Assembly (NCBI RefSeq): GCF_033100135.1
Contig: NZ_CP136920.1
Coordinates: 2,289,001-2,353,000 of the forward strand
From: Rubellicoccus peritrichatus
Lineage (GTDB): Bacteria; Verrucomicrobiota; Verrucomicrobiia; Opitutales; Cerasicoccaceae
DNA length: 64,000 bases
Direction of reading: 5' to 3'
The notes beneath the pieces were generated by a model that worked only from the letters and a program-made list of their open reading frames with translations, ran no database searches and was not told the origin of the DNA. A program made the translations under genes and the position numbers. Shown piece after piece: positions 49,201 through 54,333 of this stretch (its first letter is position 1; each line of letters starts with the position of its first letter).

Positions 49201-49222
49201 GGAGTGGGAAGCATACAACTAA
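34232..49222 (+). CDS. Giant secreted protein: 77 propeller blades, Ig-like arrays, aromatic C-terminal domain
   Basis: About 4996 residues from the ATG at 34232, which starts a basic then hydrophobic export signal (NRLEFLTRNPLLRTLRAVALFVPLFF). A start at 34172 would add 20 residues. Most of the protein is a repeat of about 40 residues, FVAVGxxGxIxTSxDGxxW, the phrase of YCF48/BNR-type beta-propellers. By eye I count blades in groups of 14 (residues 350-923), 14 (924-1540), 7 (1996-2276), 14 (2393-2977), 14 (2978-3570), 7 (3848-4119) and 7 (4603-4891). Between them lie about 14 Ig-like MBG-type repeats opening QTITF and closing with QASQPGxxxFNPA. Residues 4909-4996 are a Trp/Tyr-rich domain. 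A surface or matrix adhesin is a guess. No catalytic motif is seen. Confidence 0.9.
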   Translation: MNRLEFLTRNPLLRTLRAVALFVPLFFTAHQMSAFTLEIIGTPDDETEAIPGFLITDTVRVGIDLSDIVVTVPVDLTLTSGGGIFDFNSTTPSLTETLTFLGSTEAINAINNNSTGIVTVEGVDAVNATDSVQFFYGLGQTLTFDAIENVTFTQSTTNAGKTIVALNASVAEDALNATITFTVESSPPGAGVITDASGNPDPSGAFVRIDSIGTIEVTATSARTDDYLSTTRTQTFEVEPAPQFVEFVPVDAVKYGEYPFTVKARGIQTKTGIPVPTGSSVVLSITSGSGILGPQTVGIDGFTTAEVTVTGAGAISIQALASANGNFSSASDVQTVSVEATETSTGALILDQWAWRNPQPTPDTNSFNDFVFADDLFVAVGDSDGTDASILTSSDGVVWTDRSGLVNQDLLSVTYGAGTFVAVGSSGTVLSSLDGLTWSTETSGTAEDLNGVTYNAFSNTFVAVGASNTIITSPDGMTWNSATSVPAAIGTLNAVVANASGRLTAVGEDSVIISDDNGDTWSIRLFGLSVALNDVIVDSTSGAFVAVGDLSTILISELGNTWGLEFTGSNFSLTGISEGNGYFVAVGSEGKLVTSPDLETWTQRTSRFEIGFQGVGFGGGSFVAVGDGFTVFSSPIGEGWTLRDSGFEDTLEDIAFGNNLYVAVGTDAKILTSTDGIVWEDNATLPGGFSDDLYGVTFGGGTFVAVGSSGSILTSADGLTWVEALDSGLAAGSVLRDIVFSDNLFVAVGSDFSILSSSDGDDWDVVTSGAGNNFNAVAAQNGRFVAVGDDGVIYISDDGASWGFRFSGTNKDLEGVTSDGVSFVAVGDEGTVLFSGSGDLWTGTNSGVEVDMIAVVASPSGVFAAVGEDFSILTSRNGVDWSSQITGSLNSLRGVGFGNDLFVAVGDFESILTSSDIISSGLDSWSFANPVIDGTTVNDMLFAGGRFVAVGDGGLLLTSEDGQVWAEVDSGTTNNLNAVSYGSNTYIVVGENVILRSNDGAENWTTNINWLVDFQDVEFSDGRFVTVGLGGTGLVSSNLGLNWSILGLDIQDADMFGLTVGGGYWIAVGGPYVNPQTGNIGVISESASMSAITISKDGINWTRRLSPLIVSGGVNYYDNILRDVQYGNGIFLAAGDNLILKTTPAELDMAEPIDTIEFDPISGDVTLLILGSRWTTEVVGFSSWQSIAYGEPSGSPTFVLVNDVGGAFTTESGDDYVVSFPGISEGFTGVAFGDGEFIASAQNGRILSSPDGDRWTVRSTAFLQPLNAVSSTGPESVAVGDNGIIFVSNTPGTWTAATDSEVYPVSLNATVYGNGRHVAVGDNGWLMTSSDGNSWTPRISNLSDDLHGVTFGEGTLTNGGAIIERYVAVGANGAVAFSADGTTWNTVTESEEFNAIANGNGTYVAVGENASILTTTDGAVWADPATIPSSIQGALNGVSFGNGTFVAVGQAGQITYSNNNGVDWNVADSGLVNDLQGIVFGDGFFVAVGFDGSIVTSADGVDWRLRPSGSNNLLNGVGFREDTFTSVGTFSTILESQFANRLEQVISFNPIPNQSLGTGPIPLSAVASSGLPITYFVVAGSASIQNGNQLVLSDSATIPFNVTVRATQSGDDEFASATPVDQTFSVVNRLQTIDFPAISDVTFQDVTELSLVAVSRDVLTLLTTGLPITYEVLVGPATLSDAGNTLIITGAGEVTVRASQAGDDIYATAESVNQTFTIEKANQAIAFPEIPDRGVNQFPFLPTATSFFEEPGGGITDQETGLDVVYSITSGAAKIENNRVVLDGATSGQTITIQADQPGSNNYNAATSQTQTVMLVAQTQTVSWTNGDVVEIGLVAGTVEVPATSSEGTAITYSVDPSSAAFAEFDDPTDPTLTLLAIGSARITATAAASGGGAPEASVSQTIVITGEAQTITFPDISDKFITDPKFILTASASSGLDVVYTVTGGSDIVSVSGNEVTILGTGTGRVSIEASQPGNSQFNAAVPVTQTFEVVDADLGDSWTEQNTPVTTNLTHSGFINELFFAAGDGSTILTATDAVAWTSRSGGNSALLDIAAGGTPTVYVAVGADGIPLKSADGVNWQLITSPIGTALNAVVFAAGRFVAVGEDGFIAVSFDGSVWTTITTNFTADLRDIIFVDDRLIAVGENTAAVSNDFGQSWSSTVLSSSEDFQLNSVTAGGGLLMAVGNGFTVIVSSDNGDSWLGRSGPSDVTNDLNGVAFGANRFVVVGSDGAIYTTDDTLSWDERASGTTQNLNDVNFVSDIFVAVGNEGTILTSGGLTIRDTQRIEFDEIIAPVDGSSTTTLHARSIAGSGGLSGLEVRFDIIEGDAVISNTQLTAGDETTAVLTLGDTRGVVVIRASQAGNDDFYAAANQDQSITIIGRAESPANAILTGPGFMDLWTWRNPSESTTDFLNDIAIGPANDQVVAVGTLGKLIYSPDGSAWTDVDLSGLTTEDLNGVTSSSTTYVAVGDSQTIILSSDGINWDDTGVDVSSIPNLSDLHSVAYGSGSFIAVGIDTSDNGIAITSPDGLVWTEATAFPTTPPLNRITYNESLGKFTVVGDMATLVNYDVGLDVWSLIRTGTGFIDYNGVVALVDGTSYVVGDNGTILVSTDSDLQVWTSLFSGTDYELRQIVNGNGMLVAVGEDGRVLTALENGNEFWTESVTRFPLDMSGLVLYADGFIAVGQNYSVLTGTSGLDWTMDFSSQRGDLEEVAGNDDAIVSVGEDGRILRSTDSGETWVVTTSTTAEDLNGLAVNGTQFIAVGDNGIILSSIDSGATWAAVSVTAPFSPGGFDSNLNDIIYDSINGVFIAVGDDYSILVSNASGTSFTQTSIGANDLNGIGYSSTSYVIAGDDGILLTSTNGVDWLEKTSGTDNDLYDVAFGEGLYVVVGDNGRILTSETGNIWEIEISSFTGDIRGVTHADGVFVAVGQQFTFLASENGKDWQSQVSGTLNFLNGVAEVNGLFVAVGDFDTILTANTVIPTGLDLWSLRNPVADGDTINDVVYGNDSFVAVGDNGKILTSTDGENWISREVIELNGDPLTENLQGVAYGNGIYLAVGGQKLVSSSNAINWNVITTWTVPVNSVTFGEGLFVVTGDESSIFYSSNGLDWAGGSVNGVHNAAPLNDAVYDPDIAVWVVVGDAADFFISPDDQPLMSQLFVSFNGFDWTRVRSPFLEDGYYEGSMNTVSVGNGVFRAYGDGGLFSANGLNWAVSFRGGFNAFASLYTVGNGQPGFIYAGEAGAIAGQDPNYISYPGISDAINGLAFGEGTYVAVGANGRILNSNDGRNWSVRSAQNLSALNGLTVNSSGFYVAVGDGGTVYSSPDSIAWTISTVPDDKQNTAFFDVTSTPTQFVAVGENGSIITSVDGDIWGSTTAPVFDDLLGVTYGPAVPDDLLVAVGRNGAVILSLDGSSWIRQTSGTTEDLYDISLANDLFVAVGTNGTVITSPDGETWTDVSISGIGQTLMGVGYGQIDGIGIWLVAGSDGVLYATDDITSSAAWQPLVSGTISPLFDVTYGSGNFFVSGGDGTVITSNDLDDWFSRPTNTDYSLNAVAFFNDIFTVVGDFGTIITSGDIPIRSDQSIIFLPIPDQIISTTTVIAEAAATSDLPVTFSIIDGPATVSGNVITLQNTVGIVTVQASQAGSIRFNPAVPQLRTFEIRENEQTITFLGETGSTPPGSIDEKTFGDDPFEVRAVTSDTNLFPIITVVSGPASINNLTEDPNNGGVVTAEVTLIGAGEVVLQASQPGDSTTNPAEPVQRSFDVEKGAQTITFPGGGPYSVGDPAVTLEASSTSGLTISYEVISGPGDIVNGDQLEFTASGQIVVQATQPGDDDYNPAQPISQTFIINPELVGNNWTAQSSGTTAALNGVNIAIDRFIASGDASTLISSLSANTWTVLTGGTGALRGLAAGGDPTIYVAVGDDGVPLTSSNGLDWQSIVSPVSGVLNDIIFADGRFIGVGNSGLVTISFDGLEWSTIRSDVTSDLTGIAYNDGILVAVGGNQIAISDDSGANWTVRTFSDQVELNSVGYGNGMFVAVGDAFQVLTSSDSGVSWSVRPAAASNDLRDITFGANRFIAVGSLGGVFTSSNAIEWIVRDSGTTDNLNGIAFIENVFVIVGDSGTVLSSGLPTTKSGQTIDFDTISDPVNNVTTLTATAISDDTSSPSLQPVSFNIIEGQGTITNVTMDASGVTTGTLTVSGTPGNITVRASQMGGENFYVALNADQTLSISGDTQSVADLLPAEGELVFSTAPYILSASSVDSSTDQPTGLDVDFELVSGSATVSDNVLTLNADSVGTNVVVRAFNSGNSTYEPLSQTITYNIVEETGTIIFEKIDNKLLTDDDFFIIARTSNGEDVNIRIIEGSDLISLRTFVEVDLAGNQTLRHQVGIKGTDGATGLVRLEAFTTSANSISATPVTESFFISRFTQNITFGDVGTKTFGDGDFDINATADGGGVVTLAIADTTVATLDGTTVSIQAAGVITITATAAASSNGEYGPAEAELMITVAKAPQELQFEAIEDQFAVAGTIVNLQAQTFINGDEQPASPTEFPIVFSIVVGQERATISGSVLTLNGTPGTVTVQALQAGNGNVDTATAIQRTFAVSTFGKVELNLTTSMNGSAFGNNRHVAVGQQGAVARSIISTDDPTRWQFVASPTSNDLTDVAFGNDRFVAVGGFGTALTSSDGADWSSFSVGQPNLLNAVAFGDGQFVTVTAGGIGFNSTTGQTWSQFSIPTLNPLNDVAFGQSNDGGPQFVAVGPTGTIVTSSDGSNWTLRDTGTQLTLNGVTYGDGLFVVVADSRTYLFSQNGGVTWQRRVVPLQLINDGVDLNSISFGISTFRVVGADGLVLTATTEAIIQPTNLNTGASNWVKGVSLGTDELLDISFGGNRFVTVGDAGTILISLPELSTIFSAASSAGGTVMWSDWFGFFDEGVAPWIYHYYMGWLYVLGTENNMWSYSPTFGWIWTAEGTYPWFVQGDTGTWYLYAEDSVNPSLFYNSTTQEWEAYN
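35281..41390 (+). repeat. Giant gene, duplicated unit 1
   Basis: Order: propeller pair A1 (14 blades, opens DQWAWRNP), pair A2 (14, opens DSWSFANPV), five Ig-like repeats (38860-40210), propeller B (7 blades, from 40219), one Ig-like repeat (41075-41370). The same order recurs in unit 2, and blades correspond one to one. For example, blade 14 of A1 (FVAVGDFESI) matches blade 14 of C1 (FVAVGDFDTI). Confidence 0.75.
41410..46905 (+). repeat. Giant gene, duplicated unit 2
   Basis: Order: C1 (14 blades, opens DLWTWRNP), C2 (14, opens DLWSLRNPV at 43166), three Ig-like repeats (44950-45765), propeller D (7 blades, from 45775), one Ig-like repeat corresponding to that after B. The odd sixth blade of A2 (SFPGISEGFTGVAFGDG) has its counterpart in the sixth blade of C2 (SYPGISDAINGLAFGEG), which fixes the register. 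The unit has fewer Ig-like repeats than unit 1. Confidence 0.75.
48040..48905 (+). repeat. Giant gene, final single propeller (E)
   Basis: Seven blades, from HVAVGQQGAVARS to FVTVGDAGTILIS, preceded by four additional Ig-like repeats (about 46910-48020). This propeller has no partner in the duplicated units and connects directly to the aromatic C-terminal domain. Confidence 0.7.
48958..49219 (+). other. Aromatic C-terminal domain of giant protein
   Basis: About 88 codons rich in Trp and Tyr: SDWFGFFDEGVAPWIYHYY, GWLYVLG, FGWIWTAEGTYPWF, TWYLYAED, LFYNSTTQEWEAY. It matches the domain at residues 40-132 of the secreted protein encoded at 24024-24824 in order and spacing of aromatic residues. 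Its position at the extreme C terminus suggests a sorting or anchoring role. Confidence 0.7.
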
Positions 49223-49243
49223 GCTCTTCCTAAGCGATTTGAT

Positions 49244-49281
49244 AAAGCGGCACATCCAGTCCTTGTATGTGCCGCTTTTTT
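49244..49281 (+). terminator. Strong intrinsic terminator after the giant gene
   Basis: A perfect 12-bp stem, AAAGCGGCACAT (49244-49255) with ATGTGCCGCTTT (49267-49278), has an 11-nt loop and runs into T residues. Confidence 0.92.
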
Positions 49282-49335
49282 ATTCGTTATTTTCAATTGA
49301 GGATGACGATGACATTCTCCTATATTTGACACTAT

Positions 49336-49869
49336 ATGAGAGAAGTGAATGCCAGTGCCTACCCATCGTCTGTTGCTAAATGGGTTGAAGAGAGCCATCC
49401 TGTGGATCTGAATCGTGGTCAGGAAAATCCAGTCTATCGCGATGAGTTGCTTGGAATGAGTGCAGAGAGTGCCTTTGATGATTTGCCGATTAAAGACTCA
49501 TTCATGGCACAGGCTTGCCTGTCAGGACTTCTTTTGAAGTTTGATTTCCTTGATGAAAGTCATCGCATCAGCCAGGGCATTGATAACCCAACGGGCAGCT
49601 TTTGGCATGGAATAATGCACCGCCGTGAGCCTGACTATGGGAATGCCGCTTATTGGTTCCGCAATGTCGGCCAGCATCCGGTGTTGCAAGAGCTGGCGAT
49701 AGATGCAGCTGAGCTTGGAATGCAGGATTATGATCCGTTTGCATTTATTGATCGAGTTTCCGAAGTTTATGGTCGAGGTGATTCCGACGAGGCACTTTGT
49801 AAATCGATTCAAGAGCGTGAGTGGCAGCTCCTCTTTGAGTATTCTTTTAAGAAGGCAATTGGCCAATGA
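49336..49869 (+). CDS. Unknown protein coupled to formylglycine-generating enzyme
   Basis: 177 residues, no signal peptide or membrane segment. I do not recognise a family with a known function. The centre is strongly patterned and probably conserved (FWHGIMHRREPDYGNAAYWFRNVGQHPVL), with several His, Arg, Asp and Tyr residues that could form a metal or ligand site. The C terminus is helical. The gene ends with a 4-bp ATGA overlap with the FGE gene, so the two are translated together. A role in sulfatase maturation or in the same physiology is inferred from this coupling only. Confidence 0.72.
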   Translation: MREVNASAYPSSVAKWVEESHPVDLNRGQENPVYRDELLGMSAESAFDDLPIKDSFMAQACLSGLLLKFDFLDESHRISQGIDNPTGSFWHGIMHRREPDYGNAAYWFRNVGQHPVLQELAIDAAELGMQDYDPFAFIDRVSEVYGRGDSDEALCKSIQEREWQLLFEYSFKKAIGQ

Positions 49870-50876
49870 GTGATCAGAAAAAAGATGGTACCTGTTGTGC
49901 TCCATCAACCACGACAGCGCCCCCTGAAAATTGCCAGAAAGGTATCCTTCCACAGACTGCTGGTTCGTTGCCAGTTCCAGAGGCTATCCGTGAAGCCAAA
50001 ACGGGCTCTAACGAGGGAATGGTTCAGCTGGATGGTGGAACCTTTTTAATGGGAACCGAGGATGATGACCAGTGGGTGGGAGATGGCGAAGGTCCCATTC
50101 GCGAGGTGAAGGTCAATCCTTTCTGGATAGACCGAACGACTGTGACCAATGCTCAGTTTGCTGCTTTCATTGAGGCGACTTCCTATAAGACAGAGGCTGA
50201 ACGTTTTGGATGGAGTTATGTCTTTCTTGGGCAGTTACCAAAGTCGAAGCAACGCAAGATGAAGGCGTCTACCGTTCGGAATCTGGAGTGGTGGTATGCT
50301 GTTAATGAGGCCTATTGGCGCAAACCTGAGGGGCCTGGTTCAAATATCAAAAAACGAATGGATCACCCGGTTGTCCATGTTTCCTGGAGTGATGCCATGG
50401 CTTATTGTCAATGGGCTGGCAAACGCCTTCCGACAGAAGCAGAATGGGAGTTTGCGGCCCGGGGTGGGCTTATTCAAAAAAAGTATTGCTGGGGGGATGA
50501 ATTAACACCCGGTGGGAAACATCGTTGTAATATTTGGCAGGGGACATTTCCTCACATAAATACGGAAGACGATGGCTATGCATGGACGGCGCCTGCGAAG
50601 TCATTCAAGGCCAACGATTTTGGGCTTTATAATATGGCGGGCAATGTTTGGGAATGGTGTTCCGAATGGTTCAGTGATGATTGGCATAAGCCCGCAAGTC
50701 CATTGACTCGTGATAATCCTCGGGGCCCAGATACAGGCCAGAACAAGGTCATGCGTGGTGGTTCTTTTCTTTGCCACATCAGTTATTGTAACCGTTATCG
50801 CGTTGCCGCCAGAACGGCCAATACGCCGGACTCGTCTACGACAAACTGTGGCTTTCGAACTGTACTCGATGTGTGA
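49866..50876 (+). CDS. Formylglycine-generating enzyme (sulfatase-modifying factor)
   Basis: A 336-residue SUMF1/FGE-family protein. Unlike the many EgtB- or PvdO-type relatives, it keeps the two active-site cysteines of true FGE: C303 and C308 in FLCHISYCNRYRVAARTANTPDSS, which closely matches the human SUMF1 active-site segment. Other family marks are MVQLDGGTFLMGTEDDD, HPVVHVSWSDAMAYCQWAGKRLPTEAEWEFAARGG and NMAGNVWEWCSEW. It oxidises the cysteine of CxPxR in unfolded sulfatases to formylglycine, using copper and oxygen. The window encodes three sulfatases, at least two with visible cysteine sites. A cysteine-rich N terminus (GTCCAPS) lies before the catalytic domain. No export signal. Confidence 0.93.
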   Translation: MSDQKKDGTCCAPSTTTAPPENCQKGILPQTAGSLPVPEAIREAKTGSNEGMVQLDGGTFLMGTEDDDQWVGDGEGPIREVKVNPFWIDRTTVTNAQFAAFIEATSYKTEAERFGWSYVFLGQLPKSKQRKMKASTVRNLEWWYAVNEAYWRKPEGPGSNIKKRMDHPVVHVSWSDAMAYCQWAGKRLPTEAEWEFAARGGLIQKKYCWGDELTPGGKHRCNIWQGTFPHINTEDDGYAWTAPAKSFKANDFGLYNMAGNVWEWCSEWFSDDWHKPASPLTRDNPRGPDTGQNKVMRGGSFLCHISYCNRYRVAARTANTPDSSTTNCGFRTVLDV

Positions 50877-50882
50877 TACAGA

Positions 50883-50908
50883 ATGGAGTGCCGCGGCTGG
50901 CACTCCAT
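50883..50908. terminator. Hairpin between convergent genes
   Basis: A perfect 10-bp stem, ATGGAGTGCC (50883-50892) with GGCACTCCAT (50899-50908), and a 6-nt loop lie between the FGE stop and the end of the DoxX gene. There is no strong T tract on either side. It may terminate both transcripts. Confidence 0.55.
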
Positions 50909-50931
50909 CTCAGAGAAAGTCTGGCTGAAGT

Positions 50932-51354
50932 TTATGATTTCTTCAGGAAGGGGATCTGCTTGAAACGCAGTGCAAGGACCACGATACAGCTAATCAAAGT
51001 CACAACAGCCATACCGAAAAGAGTTCCTCCATCGCTTTGCCCATCGACAACGATTTCGATACCGAGCGGCCCCAGGTGAGCACCGATGGCTCCAAGCATC
51101 ACTCCGATGCCAAGCCCAGCTCCAGCCCAGCTGAAGCGCGGCCAGAGTAATAGGACTCCGGCAATCAGTTCGGCCACTGCCGAACCATATCGGCCTACGG
51201 GTTCTGCTCCTATAGTTGTGAATATGTAAATGCTCTCAGGTGCTCCAGTTAGTTTGAAGAAAAGCGTTTGCAGCATTATGACGGCTGCAATCACCTGGAA
51301 GATCCAACTGACAATAGTAGCTGGAGTGGATAGTTTGGCAGATTGTTGATTCAT
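50932..51354 (-). CDS. DoxX-family membrane protein
   Basis: A 140-residue protein with four hydrophobic segments. It follows the DoxX pattern: IFQVIAAVIMLQTLFFKLTGAPESIYIFTTIG near the N terminus, GRYGSAVAELIAGVLLLWPR in the second helix, GIGVMLGAIGAHLGPLGIE in the third. The family is a loose group of quinol-oxidase-subunit-like integral membrane proteins with unclear roles, some linked to redox stress. The C-terminal tail is basic (RFKQIPFLKKS). It is divergent from the YHS-domain gene. Confidence 0.85.
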   Translation of the reverse strand: MNQQSAKLSTPATIVSWIFQVIAAVIMLQTLFFKLTGAPESIYIFTTIGAEPVGRYGSAVAELIAGVLLLWPRFSWAGAGLGIGVMLGAIGAHLGPLGIEIVVDGQSDGGTLFGMAVVTLISCIVVLALRFKQIPFLKKS

Positions 51355-51513
51355 AACAGTTTTATGAGACGATATTATGGTTACATCCTTTCAGGTTTTA
51401 TTGTACTTCAAAGCTGAAGACTTTATTTCACAAAGTTGATGAAAGGAAAGTCTCGATTCGACGTCTTATTTAACGCCGGCAACATCAAAATAAACATCAA
51501 CAATTCTCTGACT

Positions 51514-52011
51514 ATGAAGACGAAAAACATTATCATCATCGCAATCGCATCGTTACTGATTCCTTTGTTTGGGGCTCAGGCATCGGCAGCAACAGAAGCT
51601 CAACGTAAAGCTGACTTTAGTATCAGTAAGAAGGGACTGGCCCTAGAGGGGTATGATCCGGTCTCATACTTTGAAGGTGGGCCGAAGGAGGGCTCTAAAA
51701 ACATCTCTTCGACGGTAAAAGGAATTACTTACTATTTCACAAGCGAAGCCAACAAGGCCAAGTTTGATAAAGACCCATCGAAGTATGAGCCTGCATATGG
51801 CGGCTGGTGTGCCTGGGCCATGGCTGAGGATGGAAGTAAGACAGAAGTTGACCCTGAAACCTACAAAATCGTCGATGGTCGACTTTTCGTTTACTACAAC
51901 GGATTTTTTGCCAACACCTTGAAGCTTTGGAATGAAAAAGCCGAAAAATCCGGTGAAGCCGGTTTGGTCAAAAATGCCGACAAAAACTGGGATAAGATCC
52001 TCGGCAGTTAG
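51514..52011 (+). CDS. Exported YHS-domain protein
   Basis: 165 residues from the ATG at 51514, which begins a signal peptide (MKTKNIIIIAIASLLIPLFGAQASA). An open frame reaches back to 51436 but adds only polar residues. The mature part follows the YHS-domain pattern: KKGLALEGYDPVSYFEGG, GITYYFTSEANKAKFDKDPSKYEPAYGGWCAWAMA. The YHS domain is a small fold often linked to metal handling. One cysteine is in GGWCAWA. It is probably periplasmic, function unknown, and is closed by an intrinsic terminator. Confidence 0.85.
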   Translation: MKTKNIIIIAIASLLIPLFGAQASAATEAQRKADFSISKKGLALEGYDPVSYFEGGPKEGSKNISSTVKGITYYFTSEANKAKFDKDPSKYEPAYGGWCAWAMAEDGSKTEVDPETYKIVDGRLFVYYNGFFANTLKLWNEKAEKSGEAGLVKNADKNWDKILGS

Positions 52012-52048
52012 CATTTTCCCATTTATCTGAGAACATATATGAACTTTC

Positions 52049-52081
52049 AGCGGGTCAGGTTATTTCTGGCCCGCTTTTTTT
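52049..52081 (+). terminator. Intrinsic terminator after YHS gene
   Basis: AGCGGGTCAG (52049-52058) pairs with CTGGCCCGCT (52066-52075), 9 Watson-Crick pairs and one G-U. It is followed by seven T residues. Confidence 0.9.
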
Positions 52082-52213
52082 ACATTAGAGCTTAAACTCT
52101 ACTGAGTTGCTGTTCAGGAACAAATCGACTGTGCCTTCCGATGCATCGGAAGGCCTTATCTATGCGCAGGAAAGGCTGGTCTGTGGATCCCAGGAGCTTA
52201 TCTGGAAAAAGGG

Positions 52214-54139
52214 TTGAATTCCCCCCTTGGACTAGGCTTTAATCAAAAACGCCTACCCCTGCGAAAGGCAAGAACCGGATTGAAGACTACGCGACTTAAA
52301 AACTTTGCTGCTGAGCTCGCTCGCCGCAACCAACTTGATTTATTTCCACTCGGAAAGCACCTTCGATGCTACTCGGCCGAAGCTTTCCAGGGTGATGCAC
52401 GAGCTGGATTCAATGTGGCGTTGCTGGCATTCCCACAAGGGATGGCTTATGCCCTTATCGCCGGACTGCCGATTGAATATGGGATTTTTGGTTCGGCTGT
52501 AGCGGCCATCGTCGCGGCATTCTTCGCCGGATCGCGTTTTATTACGCTGGGGCCGACCAATGCGACCTCGGTCATGCTTTACAGTTCCTTTGCTTCGATT
52601 GGTATCACGACGTCCGCAGATGCAGTCGGCTATATGCCAATTCTACTCCTAATGATTGGACTGTTTCTGGTTGTTGGTGCATACCTTCGAGTTGCCAATC
52701 TCATACAGTATATTTCACAAAGCGTGGTCACGGGTTATATTACGGCTGCTGCTCTGTTGATTATTTCCGGTCAAATCAAGAATGTGATCGGCGTTAGTTT
52801 CTCGGAGGGAGAGAAGGCGATTACTTTTGTGGACAAGATTGTTCTGACAATTAAGCACATGCCTGAGTTTCATCATGAGTCCGTTGTACTCAGTATTCTT
52901 ACTTTTGTCATTTTTTACATCCTGAAGAAAAAGTGGTCCACCTTGCCGAATGTGGCCATTACGCTCGTCATCGTTTCCGGCATTGCGGCTGGCCTCTCAG
53001 AACTCAGCACCGCGCTATCAAGTCGTTGGGATTTGAAGGACTTTTGGACTGGAGATGAAATCCGCTGGTTGGGAGAAGTCAATGCTGCTGCCTGGCCAGT
53101 CACGCTCCCGTCGATGAATTTTGATGCCATCAGCCAGATGGCCAACATTGCACTGGCGATTGCATTGCTCTGTGTGCTTGAGGGGACTTCGATCGGCAAG
53201 TCATTGGCAGCGCGTTCCGGTGAGCGGCTTGATGCAAACCAGGAAATGCTCGCCATCGGAACTGCAAATATCGGATGTGCGTTTTTTGCGGGAATGCCGG
53301 CGAGTGGCTCTTTAACCCGCTCGCAACTCAGCTGGAGTAGTGGAGGGCGCACTCCGCTTGCCAGCCTTCTAAATGGTCTCATTGTGGCAGGTGGTGCCTT
53401 CTTGATTGGCCCATTGATTCGTTATGTTCCTCAGAGCGTATTGGCGGTTCTCGTTATTACGATTGGCATTTCGCTGATTAATAAGCGTGCGATCAAGGTG
53501 GTGACAAAATCGACCCGTAGTGATGCTGCGACGTTTTTCGCCACTTTCATCGCAGGGCTCTTATTTCCATTGGATACAGCGATTTACATGGGCGTTGGCC
53601 TTAGCATCATGCTCTTTTTGAGGAAGGCTGCCACTCCTGAGTTGGTTGAATACGGCTTTACCGATGAGGGAGAGCTGGCAGAGCTTGAGGAGAAAAAGAA
53701 ACGGGCAGTTCAGGAGGTCTCCATCGTCCACGTCGAGGGTGATTTGTTCTTTGGCGCGGCAGAGATCTTTCGAGACCAGATGCGACGTGCCAGTGAAGAT
53801 GAAAACCTGAAGATCGTCATCGTGAAGATGCGTAATGCCCGTCATTTGGATGCCACTGCGGTCATGGCGATTGAAGAGCTGGTCAAGCATATGAACGAAC
53901 GGGATCGCTTCCTACTACTTAGCGAGTGTAAGAAGGATGTCATTCGGGTGCTTAAGAACTCGGAAATGCTTAATGTTCTGAATCGCAAGAATGTCTTTCC
54001 TGACAATCCTCAGAATCCAACTCTCTCGACGGCAAAGGCTTTGAAACGTGCGCAGGAAATTCTCGGTGATGCCGAGGTGGATATCAAAATTTACGTTAAT
54101 GCCAACAAGAAGAAGAAAAAGTCTGAAGGTCTGGAATAG
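52214..54139 (+). CDS. SulP-family anion (sulfate) transporter with STAS domain
   Basis: Up to 641 residues. The frame opens at a TTG (52214), and a second TTG at 52280 is also possible, so the start is uncertain. No ATG precedes the conserved part. The SulP signature is clear (FNVALLAFPQGMAYALIAGLPIEYGIFGSAV, then GPTNATSVML), with about ten to twelve membrane segments. A C-terminal STAS domain (from about residue 510) contains VSIVHVEGDLFFGAAE and IVKMRNARHLDATAVMAIEEL. SulP proteins carry sulfate, bicarbonate or other anions. With sulfatases in the same window, uptake of released sulfate is attractive but unproven. It ends in a lysine-rich tail. Confidence 0.92.
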   Translation: MNSPLGLGFNQKRLPLRKARTGLKTTRLKNFAAELARRNQLDLFPLGKHLRCYSAEAFQGDARAGFNVALLAFPQGMAYALIAGLPIEYGIFGSAVAAIVAAFFAGSRFITLGPTNATSVMLYSSFASIGITTSADAVGYMPILLLMIGLFLVVGAYLRVANLIQYISQSVVTGYITAAALLIISGQIKNVIGVSFSEGEKAITFVDKIVLTIKHMPEFHHESVVLSILTFVIFYILKKKWSTLPNVAITLVIVSGIAAGLSELSTALSSRWDLKDFWTGDEIRWLGEVNAAAWPVTLPSMNFDAISQMANIALAIALLCVLEGTSIGKSLAARSGERLDANQEMLAIGTANIGCAFFAGMPASGSLTRSQLSWSSGGRTPLASLLNGLIVAGGAFLIGPLIRYVPQSVLAVLVITIGISLINKRAIKVVTKSTRSDAATFFATFIAGLLFPLDTAIYMGVGLSIMLFLRKAATPELVEYGFTDEGELAELEEKKKRAVQEVSIVHVEGDLFFGAAEIFRDQMRRASEDENLKIVIVKMRNARHLDATAVMAIEELVKHMNERDRFLLLSECKKDVIRVLKNSEMLNVLNRKNVFPDNPQNPTLSTAKALKRAQEILGDAEVDIKIYVNANKKKKKSEGLE

Positions 54140-54333
54140 GCTAATCCTGTGGACCCATTGGCTGCTTAATGTTTCTAGTGGAATCAGCCTATAATGTACC
54201 CGATGCAGTCCTGCCTTGAATGAGGCATACTGTTTATTTGCGTACTAATTACTGTAAAAAAAGATACGGGCGCTTAATTCGTTTGAGGCAGGCTTGTTAA
54301 TGTCTCATTCATCTTCTCAACAGAAGATAAATC

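Noticed and set aside
34232-49222. Possible CRISPR-like or satellite repeat
   Set aside because: The periodicity is in protein sequence (about 40 residues) with strong DNA divergence. There are no identical repeats with unique spacers.
49866-50876. Reading the SUMF1-type protein as an EgtB-like or other non-FGE member
   Set aside because: Both FGE active-site cysteines (C303, C308) and the surrounding residues are present, which the other branches lack.
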